A stretch of DNA of 64,000 bases from Gamarada debralockiae (lineage: Eukaryota > Ascomycota > Leotiomycetes > Helotiales > Hyphodiscaceae), in NCBI GenBank assembly GCA_002803225.1, contig NXFV01000537.1:1-64000 (forward strand), written 5' to 3'. The notes below the pieces were generated by a model. The model had not been told where the DNA came from, ran no database searches, and worked only from the letters and a program-made list of their open reading frames with translations. This document shows positions 45,845-57,500 of this stretch, piece after piece. Position 1 is the stretch's first letter; each line of letters opens with the position of its first letter. The position numbers and the translations under genes were made by a program.

Positions 45845-47397
45845 ATGAACAACACAAAGGACTTCAGAGCCTTGGTTGTTGGCGGAGGTCAGCACACACC
45901 TGGTGAGCCAGCAACATACTCATAATTCATATAGGAAATGCAGGTCTGGCACTCGCACAGGGTCTCAAGAAAGTGAGCAGCGCTCCTCATTGTCACTCAA
46001 AACAACTCAGTTCATCTCGCGCCAGGCCAATATCCCCTGCACGGTCTTCGAGAGAGATTGGGCAGATGCCTTCCATAACAAGACTAGAGATTGGGGCAAG
46101 CAGATTCAAATACCCAGAAGGTAGCTTTAGCTTGGGCATGAACTGATTTGGGATAGGCATGCTCTTGCACTGGGGAGCTCAATATCTACTGCAGATGCTC
46201 CCACCTCACATGCAAGCACGCATCGATGAGCCCCGCGTAGATAACTTCTACAACTGGGCCCAAGGCGAGCGAGTCGTAATTATGAATGGTAAGACGGGCG
46301 AAGTGATTCTTAGGGTTAAAGGAGATGATCTACTTGTGCGAGTCTCACGTCGTAAACTAAGGAAATTCTTGTCCGAAGGTCTAGACATAAAAGTCAGTTT
46401 CCTTTCACTCCAATCCCCAATAATTGAACTGAAATGGAGAATTGTGCAGTGCGGCAAAAAGCTAAGCGATATAAAAACTGAAGGTGACTTAGTGAAGGCG
46501 GTGTTTGAGGATGGGACGGAGGAAACTGGGAATTTGATCGTGGGAGCCGACGGCTCGCGTTCAAAGGTTCGCCAGATTCTTGTTGGCGTTGAGAAGGCGA
46601 AGCCAGAAGACCTCCCGTTCACAATGGTCAATTACTCAGCAGCTACATATACAGTCGAGCAAGTGAAAGTCTTGCAAACCGTTCATCCAATTGCAAAGCT
46701 AGCTCACCACCCTGAAAATCGAGGGTCAGCGTTACTCGCCGGCAAGCCCCTTCCCCTCTCTTCTCCACCAACCTAATCCTTCCACCTAGAATAATGCTGA
46801 CATTCTCGAAGTGCTAGATAATCCCGATCCCATGAAACCCGAATTAACAAAATTCCAAGTCCACTATTCCTGGAAAGGACTACCATATAAAGATGAATTA
46901 GAAGATCCAGCGGCGAGAATGAAATTCGTCAAGGAAAGAGCACGCCAATTTTGTGAGCCGTTCCGCACGGCTGCTCTGGCTCTCAATGATAATGCTGTGT
47001 TGCCAATTGATCGCGGACAGCAGTGGAAGCCTATCCCTTGGGACAATTGGGATGGGAAAGTCACGCTTGCTGGTGATGCTGCGCATTGCATGCTTCCTCG
47101 TCAGTCCGCCTTTTCTTACTTTAGACGATGAGATGAAGGAACAATGGGGGCTGATGAAGCATAGATCGAGGACAAGGCCTTAATAATGCGATGCAAGACG
47201 CTGCTGAGATTGTCGACGCGGTGAAGGCTCATGTGTTTGATGGGATGGATCTTAGTAAGGCAATCACCGGGTATGAGGATGAGATGCGGCCGAGGGCTGT
47301 GAAGGCTGTGGAATTGAGCTTGCAGACTGCTGAGATGAGTGCGAGTTGGGACAATATCAGGGAGTCACCTACCTTCAAGCTTGGGCATAATAAATAG
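45845..47397 (+). CDS. FAD-dependent monooxygenase (aromatic hydroxylase type)
   Basis: Seven exons (45845-45887, 45935-45972, 46026-46095, 46157-46392, 46450-46741, 46812-47099, 47165-47397) join in phase to give 399 residues. The dinucleotide-binding motif is VVGGGNAGLALAQG (about 11-24). TRDWG follows, then the middle DG motif NLIVGADGSRSK and the second FAD motif VTLAGDAAHCMLPHRGQGLN. This is the order of group A flavin hydroxylases such as salicylate hydroxylase. They add oxygen to an aromatic or polyketide ring using NAD(P)H; the substrate here is unknown. Two of the six introns (46096-46156 and 46742-46811) start with GC, both with donor GCAAGC, rather than GT. Without them the frame breaks, so the model depends on those junctions. 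The protein is cytosolic, with no signal peptide. Confidence 0.82.
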
Positions 47398-47667
47398 TGC
47401 AACTGGGACTGTGGAAGAGGTTCACCGTATTAATGGGGATATAAGATATCAATCTTTCAATCAAGTTCAGTGAAGAGGAACCAGGCTGAGCTTCCGATAG
47501 CCCGCCAGAGGTTGATCCTTCCTCGACTCCAGCAAAACTCCCGCACGTCCAGGGTAGCCATTTGCTATCCAAAATATCTATCCTCAATTGCTGAGATAGG
47601 GTGAGGTTTTGGTATCTTGTATCCCAATTAAATGCGTAAATTAAATTCATAAGTATCAGTTCCCGGA

Positions 47668-50084
47668 TTAAGACTGGTACGTAACGCTATAAATCTGGAA
47701 GCCCATGGGCGTTCCAATGATGTCGATAACCCCATTGTTGTCGATGGTGAGGTACTTGCCGTTCTCCTTGACCAAAGTATATCCCTGGCCATTCCCCAAA
47801 TCCGCAATCGTATACGTCTCCGCTCCCGACGCCCCAGTTCCAAGACTCGTATGACTCTTAACATATCTGCCATCCAATGCACTTGAAATCGTGAATGTCC
47901 CAGGGCCAGCACCACCATCCACAGCCGTTCCTCCTGTCTGATGGATAACCCATCTTTGCTTCTTATCTTCATGAGCACTTGTCGCTTTCGAGGCGGTAAA
48001 ATCGGAAGCGTTAGAACCGGGGTTCGTGAGTGCGAAGCCGTTCATCTCGAAGACAAGGTAGCGGCCTTCGGTAAGGTAGCCGCGAAGTTGTTTGAAACCG
48101 TCTTCGGAGAGGGTGGAGGGGTCGAGAGCTTCGTTCTCGGGACCGTATGGGATGGGTGGGCCGAAATGTCCGTATTCGGCTACGCAGATAGATGATGCGT
48201 CCCAGTTGCCGGACGAGTCGGTGTGTGGCGTGGGAATTACGGGGAGGGAGGGGATCGAGTAGTCGGGCTGTTGAGATCATTAGTTGGCGTTGAAGGATGA
48301 ATAAAGAGAGAGTGGCTCACGTGGTCGAAATCGAAGGCGCTGACGAGGTTGGACATATGAGCACGGCGCCAAGCAGGGATCTCAGTGGTCCGGACACCCT
48401 CATATCCGATGGCAGTAAGCCATTCCTCTAAGGGTGGGAGTCAGTAAATGGAATGTCGACATAGATGATGAGTTAGATGGACCTACCAAGGAACAAGATT
48501 TGGGAAGTGTGGTCTGCATGCTCAGTGAAGACGTGGCCACCCCGAGTCCACGGAGAAATAATGGTGAATGGCACCCGGAAACCTGGATATGGTTAGTAGG
48601 ATGATATTAAATTATAATGACGCGACTTGGATTACCTGGCCCAGTGTAGGTGTAGTTGACGGCACCATATGGATCCTCAATCCACTCTCCTGCGGTTCCA
48701 TTTGGTGAGTGAAATGGAGTAACGTGGTCACCCCAGCCTCCAGTCTCTGTCGGAAATTTAAATTAGTGCGTGTTGGCTGTAATAAGTTTCCCTGCTTACC
48801 ATCATACGAGATCATCAAGACAGTCTCGTTATAAGCCGCTCCATTGACAACAGCCTCGACAACCTGTCTCTGAAGCCATGCGCCATCCTGAGGTCCATAC
48901 GTGGCATGCTCGCTCAACTCTGCAGGGCCCACAATCCAGGACACTTCAGGAAGAGTACCAGCGGCAGCATCAGAGTAGAATTTGTCCAATCCGGGATACG
49001 AAGCGCCATAAATTGTGAGCGGGGAGTCCGCTGGGGCATTCTGATACTGAGCAAATGAGTCGATCAAAAGGTCGTCTCCGTAGTTGTCTTCATCTTGGTA
49101 GACCATCCAACTCACGCCAGCATCTTGATGGAACTCTGGAACAGTCTTCCAGTACAAGGGCTCGCAATTGAGACCAGGTGACTCGCAGCCAGGACCTTCG
49201 CTGTTGTCGGTGACCATTCCTCCTTGATCGGGAGTTTGAGGTCCGCCTGGACAGTTGATCGAACCGCTCATCCAGATCACGCGATTTGGGGAAGTGGAAG
49301 CAATCACACCCTCCTACGAAGTAAATCATTCAGCAAGATTCTTTCCAACTTGAGGCAATCTCAAGACCGTTTTGAGCGAGAAAATAACCGAGTCACGTGA
49401 ATTACACGCTCTTCAGATGGCTGACCTTTCGATGCAAGTTTCGCACGACAAGTATCGGATGCCTATCCATGAGACACATTCGAGAGATTTTCAGATTATA
49501 GAAGTACCAACATACCTGATACATATCTGCCAATGTCCAACCCTCAGCAAGAGCGAAGTGAAGCGGTAGGTCTTGCCTCTTGAAATGCGTCCAGCTCATG
49601 GCAGTGTTATCCCAAGCCCATTGGTCATTCAAGTCTCCATTGAGTGCAAGGTGGTTATTGAACCAAGAATTGCTGCCACCGGAAGCACATTGCGAAGCTG
49701 CAGTCCAGTTGCCACCCAAATAGTTGATGTAAAACGGCAAGAGGGTAGTTGCCTCTGTCGACAAGCCAGCGTTGACCTTTCTGTCGAAGTTTTAGCTCCA
49801 TTATTGGAAGCGTTTTGAACATAAAGCTTACTGTTGGAAGGTGGTAAGATTTGTTGAAGGATTGAACTGAACATTGGGGTCAGAGAATCCACGAACACCT
49901 GCCATCGTTCCGTAATACTATTGTTTGTCAACTTTGAAGCTTTCACATTTCAAGAAGCATGACTTACGTGATCGAAAGCCCTGTTCTCTTGCATGAAAAG
50001 AACGACATGCTTGATATCTTTGATGGAGCCAGCCGACACTCCGGCGGCGAGAGCAAGAAGTATAACGAGGCTTGAGACGACCAT
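47668..50084 (-). CDS. Secreted phosphoesterase-family phospholipase C
   Basis: Eight exons (50084-49968, 49917-49832, 49780-49516, 49313-48800, 48746-48636, 48582-48487, 48427-48321, 48267-47668) join in phase to 631 residues. Residues 1-19 are a signal peptide (VILLALAAGVSAG). The catalytic phosphoesterase core is present: IKHVVLFMQENRAFDHYYG, then NDQWAWDNTAMSW, MISYDETGGWGDHVTPF and ADHTSQILFLEEW. A C-terminal extension of about 150 residues (ALDGRYVKSHTSLG, GKYLTIDNNGVIDI) is predicted to be beta-rich. The family cleaves phospholipid or other phosphoester head groups and is related to non-haemolytic phospholipase C and acid phosphatases. Extracellular membrane or phosphate scavenging is inferred. 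It converges with the FAD monooxygenase gene, with only 270 bp between stop codons. The gene is intact. Confidence 0.88.
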
Positions 50085-51233
50085 CTTGATACGCTCGATT
50101 GAGCCAAGTTGTCACACGGTTGTCTTTGGTCGAAAAATCGAGGGACGGCTTTGTCCTGAGTATATATTTCACTCTCAATTAATCACCTCGAACTAGACAT
50201 GCACGTGAATTAGCAGCTTTCATGTGATCCTTCTTCAAGTATCTCCGTATCTGAAATGGATACCTCGACATCGGCCTTCTTTGAAGAAGACCAGCAGGAG
50301 TGATTCCATATGGGGCTGATTTCTTCCGTCTCTCATGGTGGGGACAATAGAGCTATGAACGGCGGGGTCGATGAATAGCTAGGAGCAAGGTAGTAACGTT
50401 GCGTGCGGCCATACGCGTCTGCTAGAGGAGGGCGAGGACATCTTTGGGGGAGGTTTTGGCGGGTTTAACGGAGAGATGGGGCGAGATTCAGGGCGGACAG
50501 AAGGCCTGTAATGATATCCGAACAGCTTGTCGGAAACGCAGCATTTCATTCGCTAAAGCTTCAAAATTGTTAAATAATTCTATCGACGCTGCACGAAGGG
50601 ATGAGAAATCTGGAAGGATTTCACTGTTGTGCCTGGTACCTGGACGTTGTGGAAGGACGAATGAGGTGGAGAAAGTCAAGCACGGTTCAATGCCGATAGT
50701 CGACGGGTACCGCACGGGCCATACGAAAATAAGGGAGTATTTTCGGCGGCCAAGACTTGGATAAATTAGGGAGGTCAAATCAAGTCAAATCAAATGCTGA
50801 TCAAATGCATGTGCGAGGGTGCCGATCAGGGTCTCGACTTTGCCATGCTGTCGAGTATTTCACCACGTGGGGTGCAAGACATCCCAAAGACGACGCGGAC
50901 CATGCAAAGTTTCAGGGGATGTGAGTGCCAAGGCCAAAGCTTTATCTCTTATTGTACCGCTGCAAGCCCCAGTAGGCGGCCTCTGTGGGTGTCCTAATTT
51001 CCAGATATGTCTAATTCGTTTTTGTCTAGACGCTTCTGTTCTACAACTCCTCCTCTCATGACGGTGGTCTTAGAGATGCGCTGATTTCCCCCCTCGAGCA
51101 CCGCCAGGCCCCAGATGAACGATTAATACTCATACAGTAGATATCCTGAGGATTCCTTGACCTGGGCCATGTCCTCATAGGATGAGTCGGAAGCCTGGTA
51201 ACGCGTGAACAGAACGCGGAGAATTGCGCGGCA
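50085..51233. other. Divergent promoter region, phospholipase C / multicopper oxidase
   Basis: This 1.15 kb spacer separates two genes that start at its edges and run outward, so it should contain both promoters. No gene is seen. Short repeats AATCAAGTCAAATCAAATGC at about 50777-50796 and other motifs were noted without clear function. Confidence 0.5.
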
Positions 51234-53401
51234 ATGGTTCCACGTGACATGCACAGGATGCATCCACGCAGAAAAGGACCGGCATTCTACCTTTTGGTTC
51301 TACTACTCTTATCCTCCACTGTTCTTTTCATCTTCACATATCGACATTTTTCCGGCTCAAGTCTCAGCTCCTTATTCGAAGTTCCTTACGAGGACACAAG
51401 ACCGACTCGTGGATTCTCGATTGAACTACATCCAAAGGATCACACCGGTCGTCTTCCGACATCCCTTACCCATCACTGGAACATAACGAAGGGTTTTAGA
51501 GCACCTGATGGTGTTAACAAGACCGTATATCTAATCAATGGTGAGCAGTACCTGAGCCACCTCTTCCTTCACGTGACCTTTTAACGCCATTCTCAGGCCA
51601 ATTTCCCGGTCCTACGCTTGAAGCGCGAACAGGCGACCAACTTGTTGTTGTTGTGTCAAACCAATTAGATGACGAAGAAGGTGTTTCAATTCATTGGCAT
51701 GGATTACACATGAAAGGTATGGCTTCCGCAGCGTCACACCTTTCACATCCGTCGCTAACTCAGGCACACCTCAGATGCAAATCACATGGATGGTGTCGTT
51801 GGAGTGACCCAAAAGGCAATTCCCGCAGGCGAAGAATTTACATATAAATTCGAGATCTCCAAGACCCAGTCGGGAACATTCTGGTGAGCATTCATCTTTC
51901 ATTTCAGGGGATCTCACTGACAAGCTGGAGGTACCATTCTCACTCGGAACTTCAACGAGCAGATGGACTCTACGGAGGTCTTGTAATACACAAACGATTT
52001 GTGAACGGGGTATCCGAGTCGGAGATGTATGAGTATGAGGATGAACAGCTGCTTCTCGTTGGAGATTGGTATCATCGCTCAGCGGCCGACGTGCAAGCGA
52101 GCTATCTTACGTTTAGAAGCTCTGGCAACGAAGTATTATGCCCCTGGAAACGTTCCAAGAAATACGAAACTGATATATGGTGAAGCCTGTTCCAGATTCG
52201 CTTCTAGTCAACGGGTTAGGATACTTCAATTGCTCAATGGCTGTTCCATCTCAGCCAATAGACTGCCAAGATGTCCGGGCGCCAAGTATGAAGATGTCAC
52301 CAAGATCCACAAGATTGCGAGTGGTCAACGTTGGGTAAGATGCCCGTCTCATTGCATCTAAGTCTCTGACAAATGTGTTCGTAGTGCAATGTCTGGCTTG
52401 AACCTCACCATAGAGAATGCCCACGTGCAAGTCATCAAAATCGACGGCGGAAACGACATTGCGAATTTGGACCGGGTAGAGTCTGTTGGCATTCTCTATC
52501 CAGGTGAAAGGATGGATATAATTACTTCTGGTGATCGCCCCACAAGTTTAACGATCACACTGGACCCAGAGTACGGATAAACCCGCCTTTCTCACTTTCA
52601 TACACTGACAAAATCCCAGAAATTTCCAGTTCATGAACCAAGCCTTGACATCATCCCAAACATTCCTTATCGACTCCCCGAAAAATGCGCAAGCTGCCGT
52701 CGCTCATTCTGTCCATTCTCATTCGCACCCGCAAGTGAAGTTGAAACACTCAGCTGATTCAAAGCCGACTTTTGATCTGTCCACCGCACTTGGCCCAGGA
52801 TTATTGGAGCCCATGCCAGAGTCCGCCGGCCAGACTATCTTAGTGTACACTCACATCGAGATGCTTGCGCATTATGACCACGTCCCAATGGGCTACATGA
52901 ACCGCACGAACTGGATTTCGCAGGCAGAACCTTTAATGTATCTTCCGAGAGAGCAATGGGACGAGCATCAGTTTATGCCGGCAGTTGAGGCAACTGGGGA
53001 ATGGGTTGATATTGTGGTCAATAATATAGATGACAAAGGGCATCCTTTCCACTTGGTTCGTACTCTTATTTCCCCCCTCCCTCTCCCTATCTCCATATCT
53101 AACAGAATCCTCTTAGCACGGACACGATTTTTACGTCCTAACACGCCAGGCCTTCCCCCGCCGAGCCGGCTACCGAACATACAATCCTTTCGAGCCTCCT
53201 CCACCATCCTCTTCTTCTGAGCTAGTCCTCTATCCCAAACCTAACATGGAGAACCCACCATTGAAAGATACGATTCATATCCCAAGACGTGGATATGTGA
53301 TATTAAGAATTCGAGCGGATAACGTAGGACTTTGGTTCTTCCATTGCCATATTCTGTGGCATCAAGGTACGGGTATGGCAATGGGATTGGATATTAGATA
53401 A
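51234..53401 (+). CDS. Membrane-anchored multicopper oxidase (laccase-like)
   Basis: Eight exons (51234-51540, 51597-51716, 51775-51883, 51931-52132, 52186-52334, 52385-52570, 52620-53055, 53117-53401) join in phase to 597 residues. The N-terminus is short and basic, then FYLLVLLLLSSTVLFIFTY, a likely uncleaved signal anchor. All four copper-binding signatures are present: SIHWHGLH, FWYHSHSE, HPFHLHGHDF and FFHCHILWHQGTGM, with Met as axial T1 candidate. Multicopper oxidases oxidise phenols, ascorbate or Fe(II) and reduce oxygen to water. The motif set is laccase/ascorbate-oxidase-like and the substrate is not predictable. Introns 4 (GTATTA...AAG) and 6 (GTACGG) have weak donors but are needed to keep EPVPDSLLVNG and DPENFQFMNQ in frame. 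Start could be the third Met at 51258. Confidence 0.87.
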
Positions 53402-54433
53402 TTGGGTACGTATTAGCATAATGCGTTTTGTTCCACGTTTCCAGATCAGAATGAAGCGACTGCATTAATTGTAGAACTTGGGAAAGGTAAGTATATAAAT
53501 TTCTCTGTCTCTGAAATATTGTTTGCTACAAAGCGTAGTGTAAACTGTTCAGAACCTTTTAAACGTGTTCGTCAACGCCAACGACAAGCCAAGTTCACTT
53601 GACGTTTTTCCTGCAGATAACTTGTGTTCGAAGATTTCTCAAAGTATTATGTTCTTTGTTCACTGTACTTATACACAATCCTATAGCTGTTGCGACCATC
53701 TTTGAATGTCACAACATGGAGATAACTGTCGACATGACACAGGCATCATCATTGACGAAGGACTTCGATGCTGACAAGGGCGTCGACAGTTGTATCAACG
53801 CCTGCTATATGAGAATCGTGACGGTGCGGATTGTCAATCACGACTTGGGAGGGGGCCAGACGCATTGGTAGGGGCCAATGTTATTCCTTGACAGTAATTG
53901 CATCCTGGTAATTCCGGAGAATGGTGCGATTAGAGCCTCGGGCCTTGGAGATCACGGAATGCCAGCATGTAGTAGAAATACATACTAATTTTGGTGGCAG
54001 GTCGTTTGTTAATTGTGTTTCACAACTTTCTCCCCAACGTCGAGTGACATGAACACAACTTGATTCCACAATTGAAGTCGAACTTGCTTTTATAACGGCC
54101 ATCCAATTTATATCCTACGCCCTTCCGTTGCAATGCCATGGCATGCAGGAACACTGCAGCCAATCGGGCCGCTTGCTCTCGCGTACGGAGCCAATCGTCT
54201 TTGGATTCGCATTTGCTAAAGTGGGGGCGCGTTTTGAACTGCTTTCATTTTCCGTGCTGGGAGAATACATACAGGGTAGTGACTCGAAATTAAGCTTGTA
54301 CTCTCATGATTCAATTTCCATTGATCATGTTTCCATGAGATATATATAATCAACTCTCTCTCTCTCTGTGTACGGGGCTCGACATTGTCTCAACACCAAC
54401 TCTCCATCTTCTCGGACCGTCCTCCTGAAAATC
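53402..54433. other. Upstream region of the PLP decarboxylase gene
   Basis: No gene is supported between the multicopper oxidase stop codon and the decarboxylase ATG. The right end contains a TATA-like element and a CT-repeat (54341-54367). Confidence 0.5.
54341..54367 (+). promoter_or_regulatory. TATA-like box and CT tract before decarboxylase
   Basis: TATATATAAT at 54341-54350 is followed directly by a CT microsatellite (54354-54367), about 65-90 bp before the ATG at 54434. The pair is a plausible core promoter with a pyrimidine-rich start-site region, as seen in strongly expressed fungal genes. Its role is inferred. Confidence 0.45.
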
Positions 54434-55852
54434 ATGGACCGCCCAACCATTGAAAAAATAAACCAAGAAGTCCTCTCCGCATTTCCCCTTATCGTTTCCC
54501 TCTTCAAAGAAGAGCACGATGACCTCTCCTCAAGGCCAATCCTCTCCCTCGCACCCCCATCAACCATCCCCACCCTCCGCGAACTCGCCCTCCCAACAGG
54601 CCCGCATTCAATCGAATCCGTGATCGCCGAAGCACAAACGATTTTCACCCACCACATCCGCAACGAACATCCTCGCTTCTTCGGCTTCATCCCCTCACCT
54701 ACATCGCCTGTCTCCTTCCTCGGTCACGTTCTGTCTTCGCTGTACAACGTCCATGCTGGATCTTGGCTCCAGAGTTCCGGACCCAGTGCTATTGAGGCTG
54801 CTCTAGTTCAATTCTTGGCTGGTAAAGTAGGATTCCCCGATGATGGGTCCGCGGGAGGTATTTTTGTGTCGGGAGGAAGCATGGCGAATCTTACGGCTCT
54901 GATGATGGCGAGGGATCAGATGTTGGGGAGCCAGGAGAGAGTGAAGGGCGTTGTGTATGTGAGTGTACAAACTCACCTCTCCATTGCCAAAGGGTTGAGG
55001 GTTTTGGGGTTTGTAGATTCCCAAATTCGAAAAGTAGCGGTGGATTCAACGTTCCGCATGGATATGGCGTCCTTGCAGCTCGCTGTGGAAGCTGATCGTG
55101 CAGCGGGATTGATGCCTTTTGCTGTGGTCGCAAGCTGTGGGACGACGAATACGGGAAGTATTGATCCGTTGAATGAGATTGCCGATTTTGTAGAGAAGGA
55201 GAAGTTGTGGATGCATGTAGACGGCGCCTACGGTGCTTCCGTCGTACTGTCGAATTCACACGCACATCTCGCGGATGGGCTTGGGCGAGCACATTCCGTT
55301 TCTTGGGATGCGCATAAATGGCTATTCCAAACGTACGGCTGTGGGATCGCTTTGGTGCGCAACAGAAAGCATCTGTTGGACAGCTTTGCCACAGATGCAG
55401 AGTATGTCCGCGATGCCGTGGCGGCTGAGGAGGCACCGAATTTCTGGAATTTTGGAATGGAGTTGACTAGGCCGGCAAGAGCGATGAAGCTGTGGTTTAC
55501 GATGAGAGTGCTTGGGTTAGATATGATGGGGAAGATGATCGACCATGGGTTTGCACTAGCGGAAAAGGCGGAACAGGAGGTCAGGAAATTGTTGGGGTGG
55601 GAGGTGTTGAGCTCAGCGTCCCTTGGGATTGTGGTGTTTCGCTATCAATCCGAGGGTAAGAGTGAAGGAGAGTTGGATGGGTTGAACATTGATATTTCGA
55701 GGAAGTGCTTGGAAATGAATATTGCGGGTGCTTTGACGACAAAGCTCGGTGGGAAGACTGTTATTAGGATGTGTGCGATCAGTCCGAAGCTGAGTTTGGA
55801 TGAGATGAGTGAGGTTGTGAAAAGGATGGACGAGATTGCTAGATCTCTTTGA
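54434..55852 (+). CDS. Group II PLP-dependent amino acid decarboxylase
   Basis: A single exon encodes 472 residues. The fold matches aromatic-L-amino-acid/DOPA-type decarboxylases: HPRFFGFIPSPTSPVSFLG near residue 80, GIFVSGGSMANLTALMMAR at 142-160, CGTTNTGSIDPL at 235-246, and HVDGAYGAS at 261-269. The Schiff-base lysine is Lys295 in SWDAHKWLFQTYG. These enzymes remove CO2 from amino acids such as tyrosine, DOPA, tryptophan or glutamate; the substrate cannot be told from what is visible. The start is the first ATG after the CT tract; the frame is open further left but without an ATG. It sits downstream of the laccase-like oxidase on the same strand, and a role in aromatic metabolism is possible but unproven. 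The gene is intact. Confidence 0.88.
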   Translation: MDRPTIEKINQEVLSAFPLIVSLFKEEHDDLSSRPILSLAPPSTIPTLRELALPTGPHSIESVIAEAQTIFTHHIRNEHPRFFGFIPSPTSPVSFLGHVLSSLYNVHAGSWLQSSGPSAIEAALVQFLAGKVGFPDDGSAGGIFVSGGSMANLTALMMARDQMLGSQERVKGVVYVSVQTHLSIAKGLRVLGFVDSQIRKVAVDSTFRMDMASLQLAVEADRAAGLMPFAVVASCGTTNTGSIDPLNEIADFVEKEKLWMHVDGAYGASVVLSNSHAHLADGLGRAHSVSWDAHKWLFQTYGCGIALVRNRKHLLDSFATDAEYVRDAVAAEEAPNFWNFGMELTRPARAMKLWFTMRVLGLDMMGKMIDHGFALAEKAEQEVRKLLGWEVLSSASLGIVVFRYQSEGKSEGELDGLNIDISRKCLEMNIAGALTTKLGGKTVIRMCAISPKLSLDEMSEVVKRMDEIARSL

Positions 55853-56639
55853 TAGACTCAAATATATGGGGATCGCAGTACTGACACTCCAATGACCTGC
55901 TGTAGCATTCATGTCCGGAGTGGGAAATTGAGCGAAATACAGAAATCATAGCACACTTCATCAGGGACCTTTGATAACCTCGTCGGCAATCCGGCGGAGG
56001 GCAAGCAAGTCAGAAATGAACGTTGATGAATCCCCGGTTGATACATGGGCCAAAAAACCAGTTCATAGTGACGAAGGGGAAAGTTCAATCGAACCTGAGC
56101 TTCTGGTCGCTGCCAAAATTACAGACGTTGAAACCCCACGCTTGGGGGCTCGCTGACTTCAGGAATCAACAGTACGACGTCTCGAAAGAAGATAGTCCGT
56201 CCTAGTGAAGGGGTCTTTGAAAGGATGTTGATAAATGGTTCCCTTTCATTAGATCAGCAGATCCCTGGGAACCTCCTCATCGGAAACACTTCCGAAATGC
56301 TTCATGATAGGCTTATCGTCGCTCGGATGCCCCTTTTCCACTCCAACTCCAACATTGTGCCTCAGCAAACCTCGACAATGATGATTCTGATTGCTAGCCG
56401 ACAGCTCAATAGTCATCGGTGTCAGAAATACATATCCAGGAGCTCTGACAGGTCCTCAGTCCGCCATGTCGTGGCTCAACGTGTTTGCCGCGGCGCGCGT
56501 CCTCATGACAGATAACCCAACTATCGCCGATAACGCGCCCTACAACTAAGCTCCGAGCAAAGATATATCTTTAGGACAACTTGCCCCTCGTATGCAACCT
56601 TCTATACTCCCCATAAAACCCCAATCATGTCCGTCAGTG
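55853..56639. other. Intergenic or decayed coding remnants
   Basis: Plus-strand frames from about 55970 to 56515 give peptides such as SLSLDQQIPGNLLIGN that look mildly protein-like. They lack a family match and are broken by frame changes. They may be remnants of another lost gene. No feature can be supported firmly. Confidence 0.3.
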
Positions 56640-57420
56640 TTCTCGGCGCCGCGGAGTAAGACCCTTCCCTCACCACACTTCGATTACCGCTCACCCACTA
56701 TCTAGACAAGACTCACTCGTCACCGCTTTCCCAGCTAGCCTCAAAACAAAACCTCATAATTCCCTCCTCCGACCTCCGCAACTACGCTGCCCTCCTCGCT
56801 GCCCTAAATCGCTGTGCGAAAGAAATCCTCCAAATCCCCCACTACTACCTCACCTCGAGCTCTGCCTCTACCCAAGAACCGACATCTACCGCCCTTCTGG
56901 ACCAGAAGCACGGATAAAGGAGGATGGGCGTGGAAAGCCACAGTCAAGAGTACGAAGCCAAAGAGTAGCGAGTTGGAAGGAAGGACGATTGCGTTGAAGG
57001 ATAATGTTGCGTTGGCAGGTGTACAGTGTACGAATGGTACGGGGCGGTAGATTGGGTGCCTAACTTGGACGCGATGCTGGTGACAAGGATAATGGATGCT
57101 GGGGTGGTGGTTTTGGGGAAGGCTACTTGTGAGAATAACTGTATTGGAGCAGTTAGGTAGGGTCGCTATCGAAGTCATGGTAGAATGAGGTGCTAATGAG
57201 GGGACAGTGATACTTCTGTGATAGGGCCATGCCACAACCCCTATGCAGACGGATACTCCACCAGCGGATCGTCCTCCGGCTCAGAACGCCTCGTGCATGG
57301 AAATGGAGTATTCCGTATAAGGTCCTGCTATGGCGCCGTCCAGAATGACTCCTCAGACTACACATTCCGCCCAAGACCAGATCAACTAGTCTCATGTTTT
57401 CACTCTAGTTGCCATCCTCC
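56640..57420 (+). pseudogene. Truncated amidase-family gene relic
   Basis: Fragments of an amidase-signature enzyme appear in order but in different frames. They are SDLRNYAALLAALNRCAKEI at about 56768, DKGGWAWKATVKSTKPKSSE then LEGRTIALKDNVALAGVQC at about 56910-57030, and WVPNLDAMLVTRIMDAG at about 57053. VVLGKATCENN follows at about 57108 and DTSVIGPCHNPYADGY at about 57210. The last is followed by SGSSSGSERL, where the amidase family has the catalytic Ser in a GGSSSG motif. After that only about 60 more recognisable codons remain; most of the C-terminal half is missing. Frameshifts lie between the blocks. The intact gene would have encoded an amide-hydrolysing enzyme; this copy cannot. 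Confidence 0.72.
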
Positions 57421-57500
57421 TAATCAACCGCTTGATTTCCTTATGTAGTTGTCTTCAAGCACTATCTTCCAATTACATAATAATGGATGTGGTACATCTT

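Noticed and set aside
46730..46820. Apparent frameshift in the FAD monooxygenase gene
   Set aside because: A GC-AG intron ending CGAAG at 46811 gives a continuous ALLAVLDNPDP, so a lesion is not required.
52110..52190. Apparent frameshift in the multicopper oxidase gene
   Set aside because: A 53-bp intron (GTATTA...GAAG) restores GNEPVPDSLLVNG in frame, so the gene is best read as intact.
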